Shown here: positions 57,017 through 64,000 of the stretch, piece after piece | Numbering within the stretch: the stretch's first letter is position 1 | Layout of the letters: each line of letters starts with the position of its first letter | NCBI RefSeq assembly: GCF_012516315.1 | Contig: NZ_CP051185.1 | Coordinates: 1,539,403 to 1,603,402, forward strand | DNA from: Limnospira fusiformis SAG 85.79 | Lineage (GTDB): Bacteria; Cyanobacteriota; Cyanobacteriia; Cyanobacteriales; Microcoleaceae | Reading direction: 5' to 3' | DNA: 64,000 bases | Position numbers and translations under genes: made by a program | Notes under the pieces: model-generated | The model's database searches: none | Told to the model about the DNA's origin: nothing | The model's input: the letters and a program-made list of their open reading frames with translations, nothing else

Positions 57017-57421
57017 ATGGTTGCTCACCATCTCATTGAAACCATCAAACAAGATTATCAAAACTTTCCCGATAATCAAACCTATAGTATTTATGCAGAC
57101 AACGTTTATTTTAAAGACCCTGTTAATGAATTTTCGGGATGCGATCGCTATCAAAAAATGATCAACTTCATGGCCACCTGGTTTCAGGATATCCAATTAG
57201 ACTTACATGATATTTCGGAATCTGGGGACACCATCGAGACCCAATGGACTCTCAGTTGGACCGTATCTGTACTGCCCTGGGCTCCGCGACTATCCATCCC
57301 CGGTTACAGCCACCTACACATCAACCCAGAAGGCTTAATTGACCGCCACATAGACTACTGGAACTGTTCCCGCCTCGCCGTAGTCAAACAGCTTTTTCAA
57401 CAAAACAGCCCTAAACGTTAG
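57017..57421 (+). CDS. DUF2358 family protein (SnoaL/NTF2-like fold)
   Basis: 134 residues: TIKQDYQNFPDNQTYSIYADNVYFKDPVNEFSG, then WFQDIQLDLHDISESGDTIETQWTLSW and HLHINPEGLIDRHIDYWN. This is the pattern of a conserved cyanobacterial and plastid family of unknown role with an NTF2-like beta-cone. Same direction as, and 38 bp before, the Get3-like gene, so they may be co-transcribed. Confidence 0.8.
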   Translation: MVAHHLIETIKQDYQNFPDNQTYSIYADNVYFKDPVNEFSGCDRYQKMINFMATWFQDIQLDLHDISESGDTIETQWTLSWTVSVLPWAPRLSIPGYSHLHINPEGLIDRHIDYWNCSRLAVVKQLFQQNSPKR

Positions 57422-57459
57422 AATAATGTAAACATATTTTAAGCGGGACTCAAAACTAT

Positions 57460-58650
57460 ATGCGCGTGATTTTAATGACCGGAAAAGGAGGCGTTGGTAA
57501 AACCTCCGTTGCCGCGGCTACAGGCTTACGGTGTGCCGAACTAGGCTATAAAACCCTGGTATTAAGTACAGACCCAGCCCACTCCCTAGCAGATAGTTTT
57601 GATGAACCCCTCGGCCATGAACCTCGCCAGGTGAAACCCAACCTATGGGGCGCAGAACTAGACGCACTGATGGAATTAGAGGGAAACTGGGGGGCTGTCA
57701 AACGCTATATCACTCAAGTTCTGCAAGCGCGGGGACTTGATGGCGTTCAAGCCGAGGAATTGGCTATCCTTCCCGGAATGGACGAAATTTTCGGCTTGGT
57801 GCGAATGAAGCGGCACTATGACGAGGGGGAATTTGAGGTTCTCATCATTGACTCAGCGCCCACAGGGACTGCTCTGCGCCTATTAAGTTTGCCGGAGGTA
57901 GGTGGGTGGTATATGAGAAAATTTTATAAACCGTTACAAGGGATGTCGGCCGCTCTGCGTCCTTTAGTGGAACCCATCTTTAAACCTATTGCTGGTTTTT
58001 CCCTCCCGGACAAAGAAGTAATGGATGCACCCTATGAATTTTACGAGCAAATCGAAGCCTTAGAAAAGGTATTAACTGATAATCAGAAAACCTCAGTGCG
58101 TCTGGTAACTAACCCAGAAAAAATGGTAATTAAAGAATCCTTGCGCGCCCATGCTTATCTGAGTTTGTACAATGTAGCCACGGATTTAGTGATTGCGAAT
58201 CGGATTATCCCCGACTCAGTAACCGATCCATTTTTCCAACGCTGGAAGGAGAACCAACAGCAATATCGCCAGGAAATACATGATAATTTCCGCCCTCTTC
58301 CTGTCAAAGAAGTAGAACTATTTACTAAGGAAATGTGCGGTTTTGAAGCCTTAGAGCAACTCAAGGATATTTTGTATAAAGATGAAGACCCGACTCTGGT
58401 TTATTATCAGGAAAATACTATGCGGGTTATCCAAGATAAAGAATACTATAGTTTGGAGTTATATTTACCGGGAATTCCCAAGGAACAGATACAGTTAAAC
58501 AAGACGGGTGATGAGTTAAATATCCGTATTGGGAACCACCGCCGCAATTTAGTTTTACCCCAAGCGTTAGCGGCTTTGCAGCCTTCCGGGGCGAAAATGG
58601 AGGAAGATTATTTGAAAATTCGATTTGCTGACGTGGCGAAGATTTCCTAA
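57460..58650 (+). CDS. Get3d-type ArsA/TRC40 ATPase with a C-terminal HSP20-like domain
   Basis: 396 residues. The deviant P-loop GKGGVGKT is at 8-15 and [13 protein letters not shown] follows near 36. [17 protein letters not shown] holds switch II. From about 310 a small beta-sandwich ([39 protein letters not shown]) resembles the alpha-crystallin domain of the ArsA_HSP20 family. This arrangement marks the Get3d branch of photosynthetic organisms, related to tail-anchored protein targeting factors but with uncertain clients. Start ATG follows a short leader after the DUF2358 gene. Confidence 0.88.
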   Translation: MRVILMTGKGGVGKTSVAAATGLRCAELGYKTLVLSTDPAHSLADSFDEPLGHEPRQVKPNLWGAELDALMELEGNWGAVKRYITQVLQARGLDGVQAEELAILPGMDEIFGLVRMKRHYDEGEFEVLIIDSAPTGTALRLLSLPEVGGWYMRKFYKPLQGMSAALRPLVEPIFKPIAGFSLPDKEVMDAPYEFYEQIEALEKVLTDNQKTSVRLVTNPEKMVIKESLRAHAYLSLYNVATDLVIANRIIPDSVTDPFFQRWKENQQQYRQEIHDNFRPLPVKEVELFTKEMCGFEALEQLKDILYKDEDPTLVYYQENTMRVIQDKEYYSLELYLPGIPKEQIQLNKTGDELNIRIGNHRRNLVLPQALAALQPSGAKMEEDYLKIRFADVAKIS

Positions 58651-58675
58651 AACTTCTCAATTCCGGGTTCAGTGA

Positions 58676-58778
58676 TTAAGGTAGCTGAATCCGGTTTGTG
58701 AGTGTAGTTGAGTATTGAACTTTATTTCGTCCGGCAGCTTTAGCACGATATAGGGCTTGGTCAGCCTTTTTCATCAAA
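58676..58778 (-). pseudogene. C-terminal end of a GGDEF (diguanylate cyclase) gene
   Basis: The minus-strand frame reads LMKKADQALYRAKAAGRNKV, the terminal helix of GGDEF domains, and stops at TAA 58676-58678. It is cut at 58779 by IS630 type C. The other side of the composite element (60781) holds intron DNA, so the rest of the gene is lost from this place. Confidence 0.75.
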
Positions 58779-59669
58779 TATAGCAATACGCAAATACATT
58801 AGTACAGCTTTTGAACGCTGCATCTACACATTCTCTCACCGCTTCAAAGTCTTTAAGTTTTGGTCTCATCCATGTCTTTAAGGGAGACCACCAATTTTCA
58901 ATTTTATTCAAATCTGGTGAATAAGCTGGCAAGTACCAGATTTCGCATCCCACTTCTTCTACCATTTCTTTTATGCTTTCACCGTGATGAAAACTCCCAT
59001 TGTCAAGAATAATAATATCTCCCTCTTCTAGCTGAGGGAGCAAACATCGGTCAAGCCACGCTTCAAATAAGTTTCGGTTACATGACCCTTCAAAAGTCAA
59101 AGGGGTGAACAACTTGGGCCATCCTAAAGCACCGATCCAACTGACTCTTTCTGTCCTTTTTCCCGACTTGAGTGCATGACACCTTTCTCCTTTTGGACTA
59201 TAGCCTAATGGATAATCATCTCGATTGTCAAATCCCGATTCATCCACATAAATCAACCTTTTTTTATCCGTTTTTGATAACTTTTCCTCAAATTTTCTCC
59301 TTTTCTCTTCATCCCCTTTCTTCATATCAGTAAGTTTTTTTTGCGAGTTATCCCCCACTTTTGACAAGCATTGCCGACATTCTGTTGGGTCACACCTTCT
59401 CCCCAAAGTTCGGCGATTTGCTTTTGTGTCTTGTCTTTATGTTTCCAAATCAACTCTCTGAATCGATTTTCATCTGGGATTTTGGGTTTCGGCCCTTTTT
59501 GATGAGGCTGAATTGCTTGATAGCTTCCCGTTTCCTCTTCTCTTTTGAGCCACAAGTCCAAAGTATTTCGACTGATTTAAAACTGACGGGCGACTCGACT
59601 TTTCTTCTGTCCGCTTTTGACCGCCGCGATCGCCCGTTTCCGCCAATCATTACTTAATGGTGCTGTCAT
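58774..59669 (-). pseudogene. IS630 transposase C, frameshifted
   Basis: Start MTAPLSNDWRKRAIAAVKSG at 59669. A stop follows RVARQF, then SRNTLDLWLKREEETGSYQ with KIPDENRFRELIWKHKDKTQK continues, and the catalytic frame 59406-58774 carries YVDESGFDNRDDYPLGYS, IIILDNGSFHHGE and YSPDLNKIENWWSPLK. An A-run frameshift again separates the HTH part and the DDE part (KKNLLI / QKKLTDMKK). Confidence 0.83.
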
Positions 59670-59699
59670 ACTCCCTTTCCCTGCTTCATTTCTATCAAT

Positions 59700-60750
59700 T
59701 ACAGCTTGTTCATTAAATATGTGTAACAATGAATACCTATAACAACTTGGTGATAAACTAGGGCTAAACTCAATTCCAACTGGATTCACCCATGAGCCGT
59801 TATTCTGTTGCTCTTAGGAAAAAAGTGGTCACCGCCTATCAATTAGGCTAAGGCTCAATTAGGCAACTTGCAGAGCAATTTATGATGAGTCCTGCTACTG
59901 TTCATAGTTATATCAAAAAATCTCGAGAAACTCAAGATATAACTCCTCAAAAGCCCGGGCTAAATCGTCCTAGCCAGCTATAATCTTATCGAGACTTTAT
60001 TATTCAGATGGTACAAGATTACCCAGATGGGACAGTTCGACAGTATCGAGAACATCTCCTAAATGAGCTGGATGTTTATGTCAGCGTCGGAGGAATGTGT
60101 GAATTCCTCAAAAAAGAAGAACTAACTCTTAAAAAAAACTTACCGGTCAGAAAAGGTAGCAACGGAAGAAGGTCAACAACAGCGATTTGATTACCGAGAG
60201 CGGGTGAGAGATGTACCTCAAAAATGATATTCATTGATGAGACAGCTTTCTGTGTAGGGATGAGTCCCTCTATGGCTAGGAGTAAAAAAGGCAAAAAAGC
60301 ATGATGTTTAAGACCCTTTTATTAAGGCAGAAAAATTACCTGAATTGGAGCCATAAGTATCGAAAGAGTGGTAGCTAAAAAAGTCATAGAAGGCTCTATG
60401 AAAGGTAAAGATTTTCAGGATTTTATTGAACAGGACTTGGTTCCGAGACTGAATCCAGGGGATGTCGTAGTTATGGATAACCTTAATATCCATAAAATGG
60501 AGGGCATTGAAGAAATGATCACTGCTACGGGAGCCAGAGTAGAATATTTACCACCCTACTCACCAGATTTCAATCCTATTGAAATGTTGTGGTCAACGGT
60601 TAAGTCAGTGGTCAGAATGTTTCCAACACGAGCAATGGAAGCACTAGAACAGTTAATTAAACTGGCTCTAATGCTGATGGGAACAAATACGTTTAAGAAC
60701 TGGTTTACTAAATGCAGTTACTGTACTAATTAAATATCGAACAAGCTGTA
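59700..60750 (+). mobile_element. IS630-family element, type D, nested in type C
   Basis: Ends TACAGCTTGTTC and GAACAAGCTGTA, inserted in a TA. Related to type B. Confidence 0.85.
59792..60733 (+). pseudogene. IS630 transposase D, heavily decayed
   Basis: Start MSRYSVALRKKVVTAYQLG then TAA; further pieces GSIRQLAEQFMMSPATVHSY, IQMVQDYPDGTVRQYREHLL, IFIDETAFCVGMSPSMAR and the C-terminal VVVMDNLNIHKMEGIEEM with YSPDFNPIEMLWSTVK. At least six stops or shifts. Homologous to type B along its length. Confidence 0.85.
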
Positions 60751-60792
60751 TACTTCATAACCTACTCTCGTAGTGCTATAATGATTGGGATA

Positions 60793-60912
60793 GTGCAAGA
60801 CGTTCGGGTATGAAATAAGGCTGGAATGGCTGAAATAACCACCGGGTGAGGATTCCAGCCCCGATTCGCTGGATATAAGAGGTTAAGCTCTGACCATCCC
60901 TATAACTGTTTA
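60793..60912 (+). mobile_element. Group II intron 5' fragment (zeta)
   Basis: Starts GTGCAAGACGTTCGGG. About 120 bp of domain I (atgaaataaggctggaatgg) follow before IS630 A12 cuts it at tgttta. Confidence 0.75.
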
Positions 60913-61363
60913 TATAGCACAAGACAGGAAAGTTAGGACGTATAATGGAGAGGACGAGATGACTAAGAAGACCAAAAATGCCAGCCCCCTATAGTTACGA
61001 CCTCAGACAAAAAGTTATTGATGCAATTGAACTAGACGGTATGCCCAAAACAGAAGCCAGTCAAGTTTTCCATGTCAGCCGGAACACCATTAATCTCTGG
61101 CTGCAAAGAAAAGCACAGACCGGAGACTTCCTCCCTAAACCTAATCACCCACCTGGCAATAACCACAAAATTACCGACTGGCATAAATTCAAGGCTTTTG
61201 CCCAAGAGCATGGCGATCAAACCTCCGCTCAAATGGCTGAACTTTGGGATGACGACATCTCTCCTCGCACCATATCCAGAGCCTTGAAGAAAATTGGCTT
61301 CACCAGAAAAAAACTTACGGCTACCAAGAACGTGATGAGCAATAAACTCCTCTCGCTGTTGCT
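60913..61363 (+). mobile_element. IS630-family type A, copy A12 (3' part lost, with a small inversion)
   Basis: The 5' end TATAGCACAAGACAGG and N-terminal transposase region are present. At about 61338-61363 a 26-bp piece is inverted (agcaataaactcctctcgct) relative to other copies, where it reads agcaacagcgagaggagttt. The hairpin satellite begins directly after. Confidence 0.82.
60978..61345 (+). pseudogene. IS630 transposase A12, N-terminal part only
   Basis: MPAPYSYDLRQKVIDAIELD through ISRALKKIGFTRKK in frame, then out of frame because the slippage run has seven A (KLTATKNVMSN). The catalytic domain is absent. Confidence 0.85.
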
Positions 61364-62999
61364 ATTTAGTAGGTTGGGTGGAGTATGGGAACCCAACAAC
61401 AACATCTCTCAGTGATGTTGGGTTTCACCCAACCTACCCAGCTCGAATTCCTCGAAAGTGAGTAGGGCGATCGCATTTCCGGCGCCGAGCCTATTTAGTA
61501 GGTTGGGTGGAGTATGGGAACCCAACAACAACATCTCTCAGTGATGTTGGGTTTCACCCAACCTACCCAGCTCGAATTCCTCGAAAGTGAGTAGGGCGAT
61601 CGCATTTCCGGCGCCGAGCCTATTTAGTAGGTTGGGTGGAGTATGGGAACCCAACAACAACATCTCTCAGTGATGTTGGGTTTCACCCAACCTACCCAGC
61701 TCGAATTCCTCGAAAGTGAGTAGGGCGATCGCATTTCCGGCGCCGAGCCTATTTAGTAGGTTGGGTGGAGTATGGGAACCCAACAACAACATCTCTCAGT
61801 GATGTTGGGTTTCACCCAACCTACCCAGCTCGAATTCCTCGAAAGTCCTCCAAAGTAGTAGGGCGATCGCATTTCCGGCGCCGAGCCTATTTAGTAGGTT
61901 GGGTGGAGTATGGGAACCCAACAACAACATCTCTCAGTGATGTTGGGTTTCACCCAACCTACCCAGCTCGAATTCCTCGAAAGTGAGTAGGGCGATCGCA
62001 TTTCCGGCGCCGAGCCTATTTAGTAGGTTGGGTGGAGTATGGGAACCCAACAACAACATCTCTCAGTGATGTTGGGTTTCACCCAACCTACCCAGCTCGA
62101 ATTCCTCGAAAGTGAGTAGGGCGATCGCATTTCCGGCGCCGAGCCTATTTAGTAGGTTGGGTGGAGTATGGGAACCCAACAACAACATCTCTCAGTGATG
62201 TTGGGTTTCACCCAACCTACCCAGCTCGAATTCCTCGAAAGTGAGTAGGGCGATCGCATTTCGGGCGCCGAGCCTATTTAGTAGGTTGGGTGGAGTATGG
62301 GAACCCAACAACAACATCTCTCAGTGATGTTGGGTTTCACCCAACCTACCCAGCTCGAATTTCTTCGAAAGTGAGTAGGGCGATCGCATTTCCGGCGCCG
62401 AGCCTATTTAGTAGGTTGGGTGGAGTATGGGAACCCAACAACAACATCTCTCAGTGATGTTGGGTTTCACCCAACCTACCCAGCTCGAATTCCTCGAAAG
62501 TGAGTAGGGCGATCGCATTTCCGGCGCCGAGCCTATTTAGTAGGTTGGGTGGAGTATGGGAACCCAACAACAACATCTCTCAGTGATGTTGGGTTTCACC
62601 CAACCTACCCAGCTCGAATTCCTCGAAAGTGAGTAGGGCGATCGCATTTCCGGCGCCGAGCCTATTTAGTAGGTTGGGTGGAGTATGGGAACCCAACAAC
62701 AACATCTCTCAGTGATGTTGGGTTTCACCCAACCTACCCAGCTCGAATTTATCGAAAGTGAGTAGGGCGATCGCATTTCCGGCGCCGAGCCTATTTAGTA
62801 GGTTGGGTGGAGTATGGGAACCCAACAACAACATCTCTCAGTGATGTTGGGTTTCACCCAACCTACCCAGCTCGAATTCCTCGAAAGTGAGTAGGGCGAT
62901 CGCATTTCCGGCGCCGAGCCTATTTAGTAGGTTGGGTGGAGTATGGGAACCCAACAACAACATCTCTCAGTGATGTTGGGTTTCACCCAACCTACCCAG
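61362..62999. repeat. Tandem satellite: 13 copies of a 129-bp palindromic unit
   Basis: Units start at 61362, 61491, 61620, 61749, 61887, 62016, 62145, 62274, 62404, 62533, 62662, 62791 and 62920 (last one partial, about 80 bp). Periods are 129 bp except one 138 (a 9-bp insertion near 61849) and one 130. Each has nested inverted repeats: GTAGGTTGGGTG/CACCCAACCTAC outside and AACCCAACA/TGTTGGGTT inside, giving a long hairpin. Each complete unit then carries a spacer with a HIP1 site. Copies differ by only a few bases. Similar single hairpins occur as dispersed repeats in cyanobacterial genomes; long arrays are less usual. Confidence 0.96.
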
Positions 63000-64000
63000 G
63001 TCTTGAATTTAACCGCCACCAGGTTAACCACCCCAAAATTAACCCAATTACACAACTAATAATAAACGTCAAACTTGCCGTTGATGCCGGATGAATCGTT
63101 GGCGCTTCTTCCTTATTCTGTGAGGGTAAAAACGGGTTTATTTCCGTTAATATACCCTCCGAATAATTCGCGATTGATGAAGCCGCCGCCGATCCTGTAC
63201 CCACTCCTATACTAGCAGCAGCGATCGCCCTTTCTAGCCGATCTTCTCTTTTCGCTTGATTAATTTCCACAATTCCCTCAATCGTCTTAATCAGATTTTC
63301 TAATAAAATCATCCCCGGACTTAAACTCTCATAGTCCGTTTTTACCTGTCTTTCATACTTTTGTGCTGCCAATTTACTAAACTCAGCAAACGTAGTTAAC
63401 TCACAATTTGGGTCTACCTTCGCAAATTCTTTTAACCTTTGTCGATAGTTGGTTAAATTAATCGTAATTGTCCTTAACTGGGAATGCAGTTGACTTAAAT
63501 CGATCGCATAATTCCCTAATATTTGTAGCGTCTTTTCTAAAGCCTCTTGTAAATCTTCCGGGTTTTTCCGCTGTTGGCGAATTGTTAAGACCGATTTTTG
63601 AATCGTTTGATAATTGTCTTTTAATCGGCGTTTCAAAATCCGACTTTGGCTATAAGCCCAAATAATCTTATGGCGATAGGATAACAGGCGATGAAAATGG
63701 GTCTGTATTTCCTGAATTTTATCTTTCATTGCCGTTAAGTCGCACTCTGCTGGTAATAGCCAAATTAAATAATGGCATTCTCCTAAACTGTTTTGAATGT
63801 CCTTTATCAGCAGTGACTTATGTTCATCATTTAACCGGGGATAATTTCGCAGGTCTTCCGGTTTTTCATTATCAATCAGTATCAGTAAATTTTCCCAATC
63901 TTTCACCGAAACTAACTGGGTTATTTCAAATAAATCGCCCCCTAACAGTTTATTCCCTGGGAAACTCAATTGATTATCTTTTTTCCAGGGTAGGGGTTTA
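62992..64000 (-). CDS. Membrane-anchored helical protein, unknown function (N-terminus outside window)
   Basis: The frame is open to the window edge (at least 335 residues); a TTG at 63969 is the first possible start inside but the frame continues with KPLPWKKDNQLSFPGN upstream. An alpha/beta-like start (ITQLVSVKDWENLLILIDN, CHYLIWLLPAE) is followed by long helices (IQEIQTHFHRLLSYRHKIIW, LKRRLKDNYQTIQKSV, LEKTLQILGNYAIDLSQLHS), an AIAAASIGVGTGSAAASSI stretch and a C-terminal membrane segment (LTFIISCVIGLILGWLTWW). I recognise no family. Its stop codon lies inside the last hairpin unit of the satellite. Confidence 0.72.
   Translation of the reverse strand, partial: KPLPWKKDNQLSFPGNKLLGGDLFEITQLVSVKDWENLLILIDNEKPEDLRNYPRLNDEHKSLLIKDIQNSLGECHYLIWLLPAECDLTAMKDKIQEIQTHFHRLLSYRHKIIWAYSQSRILKRRLKDNYQTIQKSVLTIRQQRKNPEDLQEALEKTLQILGNYAIDLSQLHSQLRTITINLTNYRQRLKEFAKVDPNCELTTFAEFSKLAAQKYERQVKTDYESLSPGMILLENLIKTIEGIVEINQAKREDRLERAIAAASIGVGTGSAAASSIANYSEGILTEINPFLPSQNKEEAPTIHPASTASLTFIISCVIGLILGWLTWWRLNSRPG

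Larger units (their letters stand above)
58779..60780 (-). mobile_element. IS630-family element, type C, interrupted by type D
   Basis: Ends TATAGCAATACGC (left) and TATAGCACTACGAG (right, reverse strand), flanked by TA. About 950 bp excluding type D, which is inserted at 59700-60750 between its right end and its transposase start. Confidence 0.82.

Noticed and set aside
61362..62999. CRISPR array
   Set aside because: The period is 129 bp, whole units including the interval are repeated, and there are no variable spacers or cas genes.

Overview
The window comes from a filamentous cyanobacterium, most likely Arthrospira/Limnospira. HIP1 octamers (GCGATCGC) are scattered throughout. The photosynthetic markers are petC-petA, RuBisCO accumulation factor Raf1 and the Delta-9 acyl-lipid desaturase DesC. 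Arthrospira-type features include Uma2 gene arrays, group II introns and dense IS630-family insertions. Calls rest on reading translations and motifs by eye; no database search was run.

Layout. 1-4.4 kb: a tandem array of about 1.5-1.6 kb units, each holding a divergent pair of Uma2 (DUF820) genes. 4.7-17 kb: mostly ordinary chromosome, with a bisphosphate nucleotidase, a secreted serpin, a DHH/CBS/CCA-adding fusion protein, rsmB, an HxlR regulator and PEP synthase. Between the CCA gene and rsmB lies a broken restriction-modification cassette. 17.2-22 kb: a DUF4114-like gene hit by two IS630 copies, then a third IS630 copy inside a group II intron reverse transcriptase. The 5' end of that intron lies 44 bp upstream of petC. 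22-26.6 kb: petC-petA, an alpha/beta hydrolase lacking the nucleophile serine, raf1 and a coiled-coil membrane protein. 26.8-47.4 kb: a mobile-element graveyard. It holds IS630 copies of two subfamilies, two IS1634-like elements with perfect 6-bp target duplications, and group II introns nested inside each other. Host genes caught in it are tRNA-Val(GAC), a coiled-coil gene, a disrupted lipB and a czcA-type RND gene broken by three insertions. 47.6-58.7 kb: a ProA-like protein lacking the catalytic cysteine, DesC, a methionine gamma-lyase-like protein, TnpB remnants, a DUF3067 protein, a response-regulator/histidine kinase hybrid, an ArsR regulator beside a sulfide:quinone reductase, and a Get3d-type ATPase. 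58.7-61.4 kb: a GGDEF remnant cut by an IS-in-IS composite. 61.4-63 kb: a 13-unit satellite of a 129-bp hairpin element that runs into, and supplies the stop codon of, an unidentified membrane-anchored protein leaving the window.

How it fits together. The functional core is housekeeping: electron transport, carbon metabolism, rRNA and tRNA modification, lipid desaturation and sulfide response. The accessory DNA shows repeated waves of insertion, including dead copies that multiplied while carrying identical lesions, which points to mobilisation in trans or to copying by recombination. The most notable observations are the recursively nested ORF-less introns, the IS-disrupted lipB, the palindrome satellite, the decayed restriction system, and a serpin with a predicted Arg P1.
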